12,741 nt of DNA, taken from NCBI GenBank assembly GCA_043802345.1, contig JAZDLC010000222.1:1-12741 (forward strand). Reading direction: 5' to 3'. This DNA comes from JAZDLC01 sp043802345 (GTDB taxonomy: Bacteria; Planctomycetota; B15-G4; JADJEK01). The notes beneath the pieces were generated by a model, which had not been told where the DNA came from, ran no database searches, and worked only from the letters and a program-made list of their open reading frames with translations. A program made the position numbers and the translations under genes. Positions 1 through 5,929 of this stretch are shown here, piece by piece. Positions within the stretch are counted from its first letter, which is position 1, and every line of letters begins with the position of its first letter.

Positions 1-1
1 T

Positions 2-1648
2 ACCTACGTCAACCAGGTGGTGAAGGATGTCCTCGGCTACCGACCCGAAGAGTTGGTGGGCTCGACGCGCTTCTTCGATCTCCACCCCGAAAAGGGGCGC
101 GAAGACTTCAAGGCGGCCGTCTTCTCATTGATGGCACGCAAGGAGAAGTACGCCGGGCTCGAGACCCCCCTTCAGACCAAGGACGGCCGTATCATCTGGG
201 TCTCCAGCCACGGTCTTCCCCTGCTGGACGCCGCTGGAGACCCGCTTGGTTACCGCGGGAGCATGACGGAAATCACCGATCGCGTGCGCGCCGAACAGGA
301 GCTTCTCCGAACGAACGAGAGCCTGGAGCTGCAGAGCGAGCTCGCCAACTCACTGGCCGCCGAGGCCGCGCAGGCCAGCAGGGCGAAGAGCGACTTCCTG
401 GCCAACATGAGCCATGAAATCCGCACGCCGATGAACGGCGTGGTCGGCATGACATGTCTGCTGCTCGACACCGACCTGTCGGACGAGCAGCGCCGCTACG
501 CCGAGACGGTGCAATCCAGCGCCGAGTCGCTGCTGGGGCTGATCAACGACATCCTCGACTTCTCGAAGGTCGAAGCGGGCAAGCTCGATCTGGAGACACT
601 CGATTTCGACCTGCAGGTCCTGCTGGACGATTTCTCCGGCATGATGGCCTTCAGGGCGCACGAGAAGGGACTCGAGTTCACGTGCACCGCCGCTCCGGAA
701 GTGCCGACTTCGCTTCAGGGGGATCCGGGCCGCTTGCGCCAGGTACTGAACAATCTGGCCGGCAACGCCGTCAAGTTCACGCATGAAGGGGAGATTGCCG
801 TACGGGCCGGCCTCGAATCGGAGACCAAGACGAGCGCGGTCGTGCGCTTCTCCGTGCGCGATTCCGGAATCGGTATCCCGGCCGACAAGCTCCACATGCT
901 GTTCCAGCAGTTTACCCAGGTCGACACATCCACAACGCGGCAGTACGGCGGCACGGGCCTCGGTCTGGCCATCTCAAAGCAACTGACCAAGCTGATGGGA
1001 GGCGAGATCGGGGTCAACTCGGAGGTGGGGAAGGGATCGGAATTCTGGTTCACGGCGTGTCTTCAGAAGCAGCTCCAGCGAGAGCATGAGGTGCTTCCGC
1101 CGATCCACCTGCGAGGCGCGCCGATCCTGGTCTCGGTGCTCGACGATCATGCCCCGGAGGAGGAACGGTCCATGATCACCCAACGCTCGATCCTGAAGAT
1201 ACGGAGTGACGCGGGGCGCATCCTGCTGGCCGAAGACAATCTAGTGAACCAGACGGTAGCTCTGGCCCTGTTGCAGAAGCTCGGCCTCAAGGCTGACGCC
1301 GTGGCGAACGGAGCGGAAGCGGTAAGGGCGCTGGAGACCATCCCGTATGCTCTCGTCCTGATGGACTGTCAGATGCCCGAGATGGACGGCTTCGAAGCCA
1401 CGGCGCTCATCCGCGATCCGCTCTCGAGAGTTCGCAACCACGACATCCCGGTGATCGCCATGACCGCACGCGCCATGCAGGGTGATCGCGAGGAATGCCT
1501 GAAGGCGGGCATGAACGACTATCTCTCGAAACCTGTCGATCCGCAGGTGCTGGCGGAGATCCTCGATGCGTGGCTGCCGCGCGAGGACGATCCCCGTCGC
1601 GGGAAAGTGGGCGAGCCTCACTCTGCCTCGAAGGCAGGCGCTCCGTAG
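2..1648 (+). CDS. Hybrid sensor histidine kinase (PAS-HisKA-HATPase-REC), 5' end outside window
   Basis: The reading frame is open from the first bases of the window (TYVNQVV...), inside a PAS fold, so the start and any sensor region lie upstream. The end of PAS with its PAC segment (GYRGSMTEITDR) runs to about 300. A short coiled coil follows, then HisKA with the H-box NMSHEIRTPMNG; the phospho-accepting His is codon 413-415. The ATPase domain has an N-box (NNLAGNAVKFT, 748-780), G1 (DSGIGIP, 860-880) and G2 (GGTGLGLA, 947-970). The terminal receiver has the acidic pair ED at 1232-1237, phospho-Asp at 1364-1366 (LMDCQMPEMDG) and Lys at 1529-1531 (LSKPVD). By family knowledge it autophosphorylates on His and passes phosphate to its own Asp. 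No transmembrane segment is visible in this part and no partner regulator lies nearby, so its signal and output are unknown. Between G2 and the receiver, about 36 residues resemble a mostly deleted first receiver. Confidence 0.95.
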   Translation, partial: TYVNQVVKDVLGYRPEELVGSTRFFDLHPEKGREDFKAAVFSLMARKEKYAGLETPLQTKDGRIIWVSSHGLPLLDAAGDPLGYRGSMTEITDRVRAEQELLRTNESLELQSELANSLAAEAAQASRAKSDFLANMSHEIRTPMNGVVGMTCLLLDTDLSDEQRRYAETVQSSAESLLGLINDILDFSKVEAGKLDLETLDFDLQVLLDDFSGMMAFRAHEKGLEFTCTAAPEVPTSLQGDPGRLRQVLNNLAGNAVKFTHEGEIAVRAGLESETKTSAVVRFSVRDSGIGIPADKLHMLFQQFTQVDTSTTRQYGGTGLGLAISKQLTKLMGGEIGVNSEVGKGSEFWFTACLQKQLQREHEVLPPIHLRGAPILVSVLDDHAPEEERSMITQRSILKIRSDAGRILLAEDNLVNQTVALALLQKLGLKADAVANGAEAVRALETIPYALVLMDCQMPEMDGFEATALIRDPLSRVRNHDIPVIAMTARAMQGDREECLKAGMNDYLSKPVDPQVLAEILDAWLPREDDPRRGKVGEPHSASKAGAP

Positions 1649-1663
1649 CCGGCCGCGCTACGG
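1643..1663. terminator. Shared stem-loop between convergent genes
   Basis: Arms CCGTAGC (1643-1649) and GCTACGG (1657-1663) pair perfectly over 7 bp around a 7-nt GC-rich loop. The left arm contains the TAG of the kinase and the right arm contains the TAG (read on the minus strand) of the secreted protein. The position suggests a bidirectional transcription end, but neither side has a T-run, so an intrinsic terminator is not proven. Confidence 0.45.
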
Positions 1664-2887
1664 CACGATCTCGACCGCCACGGGGTTCGACGTGAAGTCG
1701 AAGGGTGACCTCAGCGCATACGCGAAGTCCATCGTGTGACCGATTGCCACCGCCGGCAACGGACCGAGCGTGTCGAGGACGGCCTCGGCTCGTCCCGCCG
1801 CGTCGAGGCTTCCCTGGAAGCCGACAAACATGGCCGTGTTCGCCGCAACCAGCGTCAGCGTGGTCAGGTCGTCATAGTTCAGCGGAAGGGTCGCCAGACC
1901 GCCGGGCAGCAGCAGGCCCGGTGTCGTTCCGCTCAGGCTTCCCACGAGGGCGTAGTCCCGGCCCGCGTTGGCGGCGCCAGCGTCGATCCAGAACTCGATC
2001 GAATCGCCCGTGGTGCCGCTCAGCCTTTCCTTCTCCGCCTTGAGCGGAGCGCCCGGCCACCCGGCCAGCCGCGCCCACAGCCACCAGGCGCAGTACGCCT
2101 TCTGGTTGGCATTCAGCGGCCGGCTGTGCGCGGAGCTGCAGTTGTACCAGTCAACCCCCTCGACATGCGCGCTCTGCCACTCCTCCGCCCAGTTCCCCAG
2201 CAGATTCAGGTTTTCGTCGTAGTAGCTGCAATCGTCGTTCACGTACTCGAAGTAGACGTTGTCCGGGTTGTAGCTCTCGATGTTCTCGAAGTCGTACAGG
2301 ACCTTGTTGTTGGCGATACAGAAGTCCCGGATCTGCTGATTGCGAGCGTCGGTATTCGCCTTGAGCCCGATGTTCACGTGTCCGGTCATGTAGACGAAGG
2401 TAACTCCCGGGTAGGTGACCTCCAGCTGGCTCATCGGATCCAGGTATCTGTCGATCATCTGCTGCTCGGTGTAGCTCGAGACCTGCCCACACCAGGACCA
2501 GATGATCACATTGACGTCCGAGTTCGCGGGGTTGTTGAGATAGGCCGTCGTCTCATTGACCCAGTCGGGGTAGTACCCCACGTCATTGGCCATCGCGTTG
2601 TCATGAAGGTCGAGAGCCCCGCCCGTGCCGCCGTTGTTCCAGGCGAACTGAGGGCCGCCGCAGCCGCCCGTGAAACCGACCAGTCCGGTCATCCCGTCCG
2701 TGATCTGGCTCCCGTGCGATGTGTGTCCGTAGGCGATGTGCAGGTTTGCCCTGGCCGCGTCGATCCAGGTCGACGGAACATCGGTCAGGTTGGTGCAGCG
2801 GTGATCGATGAGGATCGGCTCGGCCGCGCGCGACGCCAGAGACGAGACTGAGAGGAAGGTTGCAAACAGCAGCGATGTTGTCCGCAT
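1658..2887 (-). CDS. Secreted two-module protein, possible SGNH-hydrolase-like domain plus C-terminal beta domain
   Basis: Predicted 409 aa. The ATG at 2887 is chosen because GGAG lies 7 nt upstream and the next residues form a signal peptide (MRTTSLLFATFLSVSSLASRAA, cleavage probably near residue 22). The frame stays open up to 3163, but that part has no protein-like character and would run through the promoter. Residues 25-275 form a globular module with recurring His and aromatic motifs: YGHTSHGSQ (53-61), WSWCGQ (130-135), YMTGHVN (166-172) and SSAHSRPLNANQKAYCAWW (251-269). Seven Cys are present after the signal. The spacing of conserved-looking His/Asn/Trp blocks recalls SGNH/GDSL-type hydrolases, but no canonical GDS block is evident, so catalysis is inference. 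Residues 290-409 (IDAGAANAGRDY, LPLN, LDAAG, SNPV) look like a beta-rich C-terminal domain seen on exported proteins of Planctomycetota-like bacteria. It is convergent with the kinase at 9 nt distance. Confidence 0.85.
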   Translation of the reverse strand: MRTTSLLFATFLSVSSLASRAAEPILIDHRCTNLTDVPSTWIDAARANLHIAYGHTSHGSQITDGMTGLVGFTGGCGGPQFAWNNGGTGGALDLHDNAMANDVGYYPDWVNETTAYLNNPANSDVNVIIWSWCGQVSSYTEQQMIDRYLDPMSQLEVTYPGVTFVYMTGHVNIGLKANTDARNQQIRDFCIANNKVLYDFENIESYNPDNVYFEYVNDDCSYYDENLNLLGNWAEEWQSAHVEGVDWYNCSSAHSRPLNANQKAYCAWWLWARLAGWPGAPLKAEKERLSGTTGDSIEFWIDAGAANAGRDYALVGSLSGTTPGLLLPGGLATLPLNYDDLTTLTLVAANTAMFVGFQGSLDAAGRAEAVLDTLGPLPAVAIGHTMDFAYALRSPFDFTSNPVAVEIVP

Positions 2888-2982
2888 GAAGGGACTCCGT
2901 TTCCAAATGTGCAGAACTCTATCCCCCCCGCGGGCTTGAATCCGTCCTGGCTCCTCTTGGGAGAGACCCACTCGGAGCTCAA

Positions 2983-3005
2983 GAACACCGATCGTATCGG
3001 TGTTC
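2983..3005. promoter_or_regulatory. 23-bp perfect palindrome, operator candidate
   Basis: Arms GAACACCGAT (2983-2992) and ATCGGTGTTC (2996-3005) are exact reverse complements around the 3-nt centre CGT. Size and symmetry are typical of a dimeric repressor site. It could instead form a 10-bp stem with a 3-nt loop in RNA. Its centre coincides with the predicted -10 box of the promoter for the secreted protein, which favours an operator. No regulator gene is visible in the window. Confidence 0.5.
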
Positions 3006-3019
3006 GGCAACGATGTAAA
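2991..3019 (-). promoter_or_regulatory. Sigma70-like promoter for the secreted protein
   Basis: Read on the minus strand, TTTACA (plus 3014-3019; 5 of 6 to the -35 consensus) is followed after exactly 17 nt by TACGAT (plus 2991-2996; 4 of 6 to the -10 consensus). A start near 2984 would leave a leader of about 97 nt before the ATG at 2887. The match uses the E. coli consensus, which may not hold exactly in this lineage. Confidence 0.4.
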
Positions 3020-3211
3020 GGACATCAAGAGGCATCGCGACGGAGCGGATTCACACGTGTGCAGCGGCGCATGGTCGCATGCCGGATTCCCCCGCTCATT
3101 GCTGAAAAACCGGCGAACAGAACAGTCCGTCAAACCGTCAAATGACAGCGCAGCTATCTGCATCGGCTTTCACGAACGTCTTCGTCATCGTCTCCACGCT
3201 GACACCTGCCA

Positions 3212-3406
3212 TCATATACCCTGATTCTCTTCACCTTCCGGCGCGGGTCGCCCGTCCTGCTCACCTTCCGACGCGCCCTCAGCCTGATCGCCCTCGACAG
3301 GATCCACCTTCCTGAGCCGCTTCTTCTCGGCCTTCTCCGCTCTCTTCTTCTGCTTCTCGAGGTCCTTCTGCCGCTTCTCGAAGCCGTAGTTCGGCCGTCT
3401 TGCCAC
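3212..3406 (-). CDS. Small conserved Lys/Glu-rich protein (MARRPNYGFEKRQ type)
   Basis: Predicted 64 aa with a GTG start. GGAGG at 3415-3419 lies 8 nt upstream of GTG and decides this start. The N-terminal block MARRPNYGFEKRQK followed by a Lys/Glu-rich helix matches a small protein I recognise from many Proteobacteria, Myxococcota and Acidobacteriota with no assigned function. Charge is segregated: residues 1-34 are strongly basic and predicted helical, while residues 35-64 are acidic and Gly/Glu/Pro-rich, so probably disordered. The basic part could bind nucleic acid or ribosome, but this is only inferred from composition. It stands alone, with long flanking gaps on both sides. Confidence 0.75.
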   Translation of the reverse strand: MARRPNYGFEKRQKDLEKQKKRAEKAEKKRLRKVDPVEGDQAEGASEGEQDGRPAPEGEENQGI

Positions 3407-3702
3407 TCAACTATCCTCCGTGCGTGCGTGTTCCAGCTCCCGCCGGGATCTAGCCGGATCACCTCCACATGACCAATACCCTCCCCTCTCGCGGGGGAGA
3501 CTCAAGATATACGGTAGCCTGGTGAGGACGGCTCAAGGCCCGCGAATTCGCTATTTGTTCCCCCCTGGCTCCTTTGCCCCGACAAGCCGAGGACCACGGA
3601 CGAGGAGGTGGTTCCGTGGACGAAGGCGCGGCGCCTACGCGAACCGGCCGCATGCCGGGATGTCGGCATGCGGCCGGTGAGTCGCCGCGACTTCTCCCAG
3701 GT
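3407..3702. other. 296-nt intergenic region
   Basis: No gene is supported here. It holds the ribosome binding site of the small Lys/Glu-rich gene and a short stem-loop (arms CTCCCC 3481-3486 and GGGGAG 3494-3499). A weak minus-strand promoter candidate is present: TTGAGC at plus 3531-3536 and TATATC at plus 3506-3511, with a 19-nt spacer that is longer than ideal. There is also a 10-bp palindrome GCGAATTCGC (3542-3551). The 14-bp stem-loop that ends the neighbouring operon lies at 3643-3678. Confidence 0.4.
3643..3678 (-). terminator. 14-bp perfect stem-loop after the transport operon
   Basis: Arms ACCGGCCGCATGCC (3643-3656) and GGCATGCGGCCGGT (3665-3678) are exact complements around an 8-nt loop. 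It begins 24 nt past the stop of the DUF2911-like gene. The stem is very stable, but no T-run follows in the minus direction, so it may act as an RNA 3'-end stabiliser or a factor-assisted terminator rather than a classical intrinsic one. Confidence 0.55.
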
Positions 3703-4251
3703 CTACTCTTCCTCATCCTCCACGACGCTCAGGTCCAGGCGCCCCTTCAGCGTGCCATAGTCCATGCTCAACACGACGTCATCGCTCCCCGCCGAGCGCA
3801 GGTTGAGACTCAGGAACTTGAACTCCTCTCCGTCCTTGTTCATCTTCAACGGAGCCTCCGCCGCTGAAGCCTGACCCGACAGGAACTGGATCGTCACGCC
3901 TGCTTCCTTGTTGGGGAGGAAGGTCAGTCCGTAGGTTCCCGCCTCCAGCCTGGTGTCGCCTACCATCAGAGCGACGTCGGAAACAAGCTTGGCGTTCAGG
4001 CGCTGGAGCACCCAACCCGCCAGTTGCGGCCACTGCTCTTCGGGGGCGCTCGCCAACGTGGCCGCGAACTGCGGGCCGAACTGGATCGTGTTGTACGACA
4101 GGATCAGCTCGTCCCCCTCTTCCATGTCCAGCATCAGCGAGGTGGTCGCCTGGCGCTCCCCCGGAAACCGGGTCCCCTGCTGAATGGCGAACAAGGCTCC
4201 GCTCAGCAGCAGCGCCGTTCCGCCCATCAATACCCAATGGGTCAATCTCAT
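3703..4251 (-). CDS. Exported DUF2911-like protein
   Basis: Predicted 182 aa. The ATG at 4251 has AAGGAG 7 nt upstream. Residues 5-24 (HWVLMGGTALLLSGALFAIQ) form a signal peptide or single membrane anchor; no lipobox Cys is present. Residues 85-175 contain the pattern AKLVSDVALMVGDTRLEAGTYGL followed by VTIQFL and KMNKDGEEFKFLSLNL, in segments that resemble the beta-sandwich DUF2911 family of periplasmic or outer-surface proteins. No catalytic residues can be named. The C-terminus is strongly acidic (VVEDEEE). It is the last gene of a four-gene minus-strand run, 37 nt after the AhpD-like gene, and is followed by a strong stem-loop. Function is unknown; location in the envelope is inferred. 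Confidence 0.8.
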   Translation of the reverse strand: MRLTHWVLMGGTALLLSGALFAIQQGTRFPGERQATTSLMLDMEEGDELILSYNTIQFGPQFAATLASAPEEQWPQLAGWVLQRLNAKLVSDVALMVGDTRLEAGTYGLTFLPNKEAGVTIQFLSGQASAAEAPLKMNKDGEEFKFLSLNLRSAGSDDVVLSMDYGTLKGRLDLSVVEDEEE

Positions 4252-4288
4252 CTCTTCACTCCTTGGAATGGTTTGATAACTCGGATCG

Positions 4289-4726
4289 TCAGGATGACTT
4301 GCCGTTGACCGACCAATGATCGAGGTCGATGCCGAGATTCGCGGCGGCGATGTCCGATCGGTCGACGATGGTCGCCGCGTTCACTCCGAGAGTGATGGCG
4401 AGCACCTCGGAGATTTCCTCCTTGGTCGCTCCGTTCTTGAGCGCCTTCTCGAGATGCCCCTCGACACAGTTCTTGCAGCCGGAGGTCAGGGCGGCGGCAA
4501 GGGCGATGAACTCCTTGGTCTTCCGATCGATGCAGCTCTGGCCGTACGTGTGCTTGTAGAAGCTCATGTACTTCGCCATGGTGTCCGCCTCCAGCAGCGC
4601 ATAGGAGCGAATCTTCTCCTGCGGCTTGCGCCCATCCCCGTGCCCGGCGGCGGGACCGGACGGAGCGGCCGGCTGGTCGCCGGAGTCCACCCGATTCGGG
4701 TCTGTCGACTGGTCGGCTGCTGACAT
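4289..4726 (-). CDS. AhpD-like / carboxymuconolactone decarboxylase-family protein
   Basis: Predicted 145 aa. AAGGAG lies 5 nt before the ATG at 4726. Residues 1-36 are polar, Pro/Gly/Asp-rich and probably disordered, an extension beyond the core fold. Residues 37-140 match the all-helical CMD/AhpD fold: DRKTKEFIALAAALTSGCKNCVEGHLEKAL holds the redox motif C84-x2-C87 and H91, and KNGATKEEISEVLAIT follows as in the family. By family knowledge the CxxC-x3-H centre supports thiol peroxidase or disulfide-reducing activity. The decarboxylase branch usually lacks the Cys pair, so the AhpD-like reading is preferred. It has no predicted signal peptide and is therefore cytoplasmic. It lies inside the putative operon, 63 nt after the binding-protein-like gene. 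Confidence 0.88.
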   Translation of the reverse strand: MSAADQSTDPNRVDSGDQPAAPSGPAAGHGDGRKPQEKIRSYALLEADTMAKYMSFYKHTYGQSCIDRKTKEFIALAAALTSGCKNCVEGHLEKALKNGATKEEISEVLAITLGVNAATIVDRSDIAAANLGIDLDHWSVNGKSS

Positions 4727-4789
4727 CGCTACTCCTTGAGGGGCAATCGGCTGCGGCGTCTTGTACGAACCGAGCGCGGGACTGTTGCG

Positions 4790-5899
4790 TCAATTCTCCG
4801 GTTTGGCGGGATCCTCGCGGTGGCGAATCACCCAGATGATGAAGATGGCCATCAGCGCTATTCCAATAGCATCGAAATACTCGCTGAAAACGGCTTCCTT
4901 GCGTTTCAGAGAACCGACAATCTCGCTGCGGAAGCGACTCACCACTGAATCCGCCAACTCCTGATCCCGAGCCAGTTGCTCGGCATTCCCCACGAACCAG
5001 ACCCGGTACGGGAGCATCCAGGTCTCGAGATCGTGGCGACCGATTTCCTCGGACGTGGGCACCAGATTCTCGAGGCTTCCCAGCCTCGCCACGAGAGTCG
5101 GGTCAGAGAGAGATGTGCTCAGCCCGTTGGCCCGGCCCCGAGCACCCCTCAGGATCGCCATTCCGCTGGCCAGGCAGGCAGGGCGGCCGCCCGGATCGTG
5201 CGGCATGATGGTCGCCTCCCGGGTCTCCAGAAATCCGCGAACATCCCGCAGCGTCGCGACTCCCAGCTTCCTGGTCGTCCCTTCGAGCCGGTGAAGCATG
5301 ACCTTGGTGCTCGGCAGGTACGGTCCGTCGCGGTTCGCGTCCAGTCCCGAAAGCAAGCGATCCGACTCCGCCTCGCTCGAAGCCTGCCGGGAGAGAGCCG
5401 TGAGCAACACTCCCAGGGCATTCCACGGGCGGGGCGTCGGGAGCAGCAGCATCTCCTGGCACTGGGCCCTCCCGAGTTCCTCGAACCGGTCCGGCAGCCA
5501 GATCGGAACGACCCCCTCCAGGCTGGTCCGCTCGAACTCCGTCAGTCCCCGGACCACCACCACCGGGCTGAACCAGCACCCCACGTAGTTCCGGTTCGCG
5601 GCCCAGAAGGCCTCGTGGGCGAGAGGGCCAGGCCCCTCCGCGAACGGCTCCAGCAGTTCCTTCTTGCCGGCCTCGATGAGCAGGGGCAGGGGATATCCGA
5701 GAGCGGCCACAGGGTCGCTCTCGGTCCTGAGGGCGAGGAAGCCGAGCAGATCTTCCGGTGGCACGAAGCGAAACTGGACATCCACCACCTTCTGCAGCTC
5801 CTGCTGCGCCGCCGGCCCGAACCCGGTCAACACCAGCGGTGACCGCGATGCCTCTTCCTGCAGGGAGAGGAGAGCCAGGATGAACACCAACACGCTCAA
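4790..5899 (-). CDS. Membrane-anchored substrate-binding-protein-like protein
   Basis: Predicted 369 aa with a TTG start at 5899, chosen because GGAGG (5907-5911) lies 7 nt upstream; no better in-frame ATG exists. Residues 1-14 are hydrophobic (export signal). Residues 20-300 resemble a type II periplasmic binding protein of the iron(III)/extracellular solute-binding group: LTGFGPAAQQELQKV, then FLALRTESDPVAALGYPLPLL (51-71) and KKELLEPF (79-86), an aromatic block NYVGCWFSPVVVV (104-116), LPTPRPWNALGVLLTAL (153-169) and KLGVATLRDV (211-220). A transmembrane helix lies at about 341-359 (YFDAIGIALMAIFIIWVIR), followed by a short charged tail, so the protein is probably tethered to the inner membrane facing the periplasm. 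No ABC permease or ATPase is present nearby; the upstream neighbour, 30 nt away, is an MFS transporter. Substrate unknown; the fold assignment is moderate. Confidence 0.75.
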   Translation of the reverse strand: MSVLVFILALLSLQEEASRSPLVLTGFGPAAQQELQKVVDVQFRFVPPEDLLGFLALRTESDPVAALGYPLPLLIEAGKKELLEPFAEGPGPLAHEAFWAANRNYVGCWFSPVVVVRGLTEFERTSLEGVVPIWLPDRFEELGRAQCQEMLLLPTPRPWNALGVLLTALSRQASSEAESDRLLSGLDANRDGPYLPSTKVMLHRLEGTTRKLGVATLRDVRGFLETREATIMPHDPGGRPACLASGMAILRGARGRANGLSTSLSDPTLVARLGSLENLVPTSEEIGRHDLETWMLPYRVWFVGNAEQLARDQELADSVVSRFRSEIVGSLKRKEAVFSEYFDAIGIALMAIFIIWVIRHREDPAKPEN

Positions 5900-5906
5900 G
5901 GCGATT

Positions 5907-5911
5907 CCTCC
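5907..5911 (-). promoter_or_regulatory. Ribosome binding site fixing a TTG start
   Basis: GGAGG read on the minus strand, 7 nt before TTG (5899-5897). It supports the non-ATG start of the binding-protein-like gene and lies in the 30-nt gap after the MFS stop codon. Confidence 0.65.
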
Positions 5912-5929
5912 AGATTCACATCATCGGCT

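Larger units (their letters stand above)
2888..3211. other. 324-nt intergenic region upstream of the secreted protein
   Basis: No convincing gene is present. The region holds the leader and promoter of the downstream minus-strand gene: a 23-bp palindrome (2983-3005) and a promoter-like pair (2991-3019). It also holds a 10-bp palindrome CACACGTGTG (3052-3061), a tandem duplication of CCGTCAAA (3127-3142) and three CGTC units spaced 6 bp apart (3177-3192). The part next to 3211 would be the 3' trailer of the small gene at 3212-3406. I see no strong terminator hairpin immediately after that gene. Confidence 0.5.

Noticed and set aside
1736..2851. Long plus-strand open frame opposite the secreted protein gene
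   Set aside because: Its translation is low-complexity Arg/Val/Pro-rich with no domain pattern, while the opposite strand has a signal peptide, ribosome binding site and coherent domains. It is a by-product of high GC.
2983..3005. Palindrome as a terminator of the small Lys/Glu-rich gene
   Set aside because: It lies over 200 nt past that gene's stop, lacks a U-run, and coincides with a promoter -10 box, so an operator is the better reading.
2888..3163. N-terminal extension of the secreted protein upstream of 2887
   Set aside because: It would place a polar, Cys-rich stretch before an evident signal peptide and would run through the predicted promoter and palindrome.
3455..3468. CGGATCACCTCC resembling the 3' end of 16S rRNA
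   Set aside because: Only about a dozen bases match; the preceding sequence does not match the conserved helix 45 region, so this is coincidence.
4976..5842. 288-codon plus-strand frame opposite the binding-protein-like gene
   Set aside because: Composition is Arg/Gln/Pro-rich noise; the minus-strand frame has a signal, a membrane helix and a ribosome binding site.
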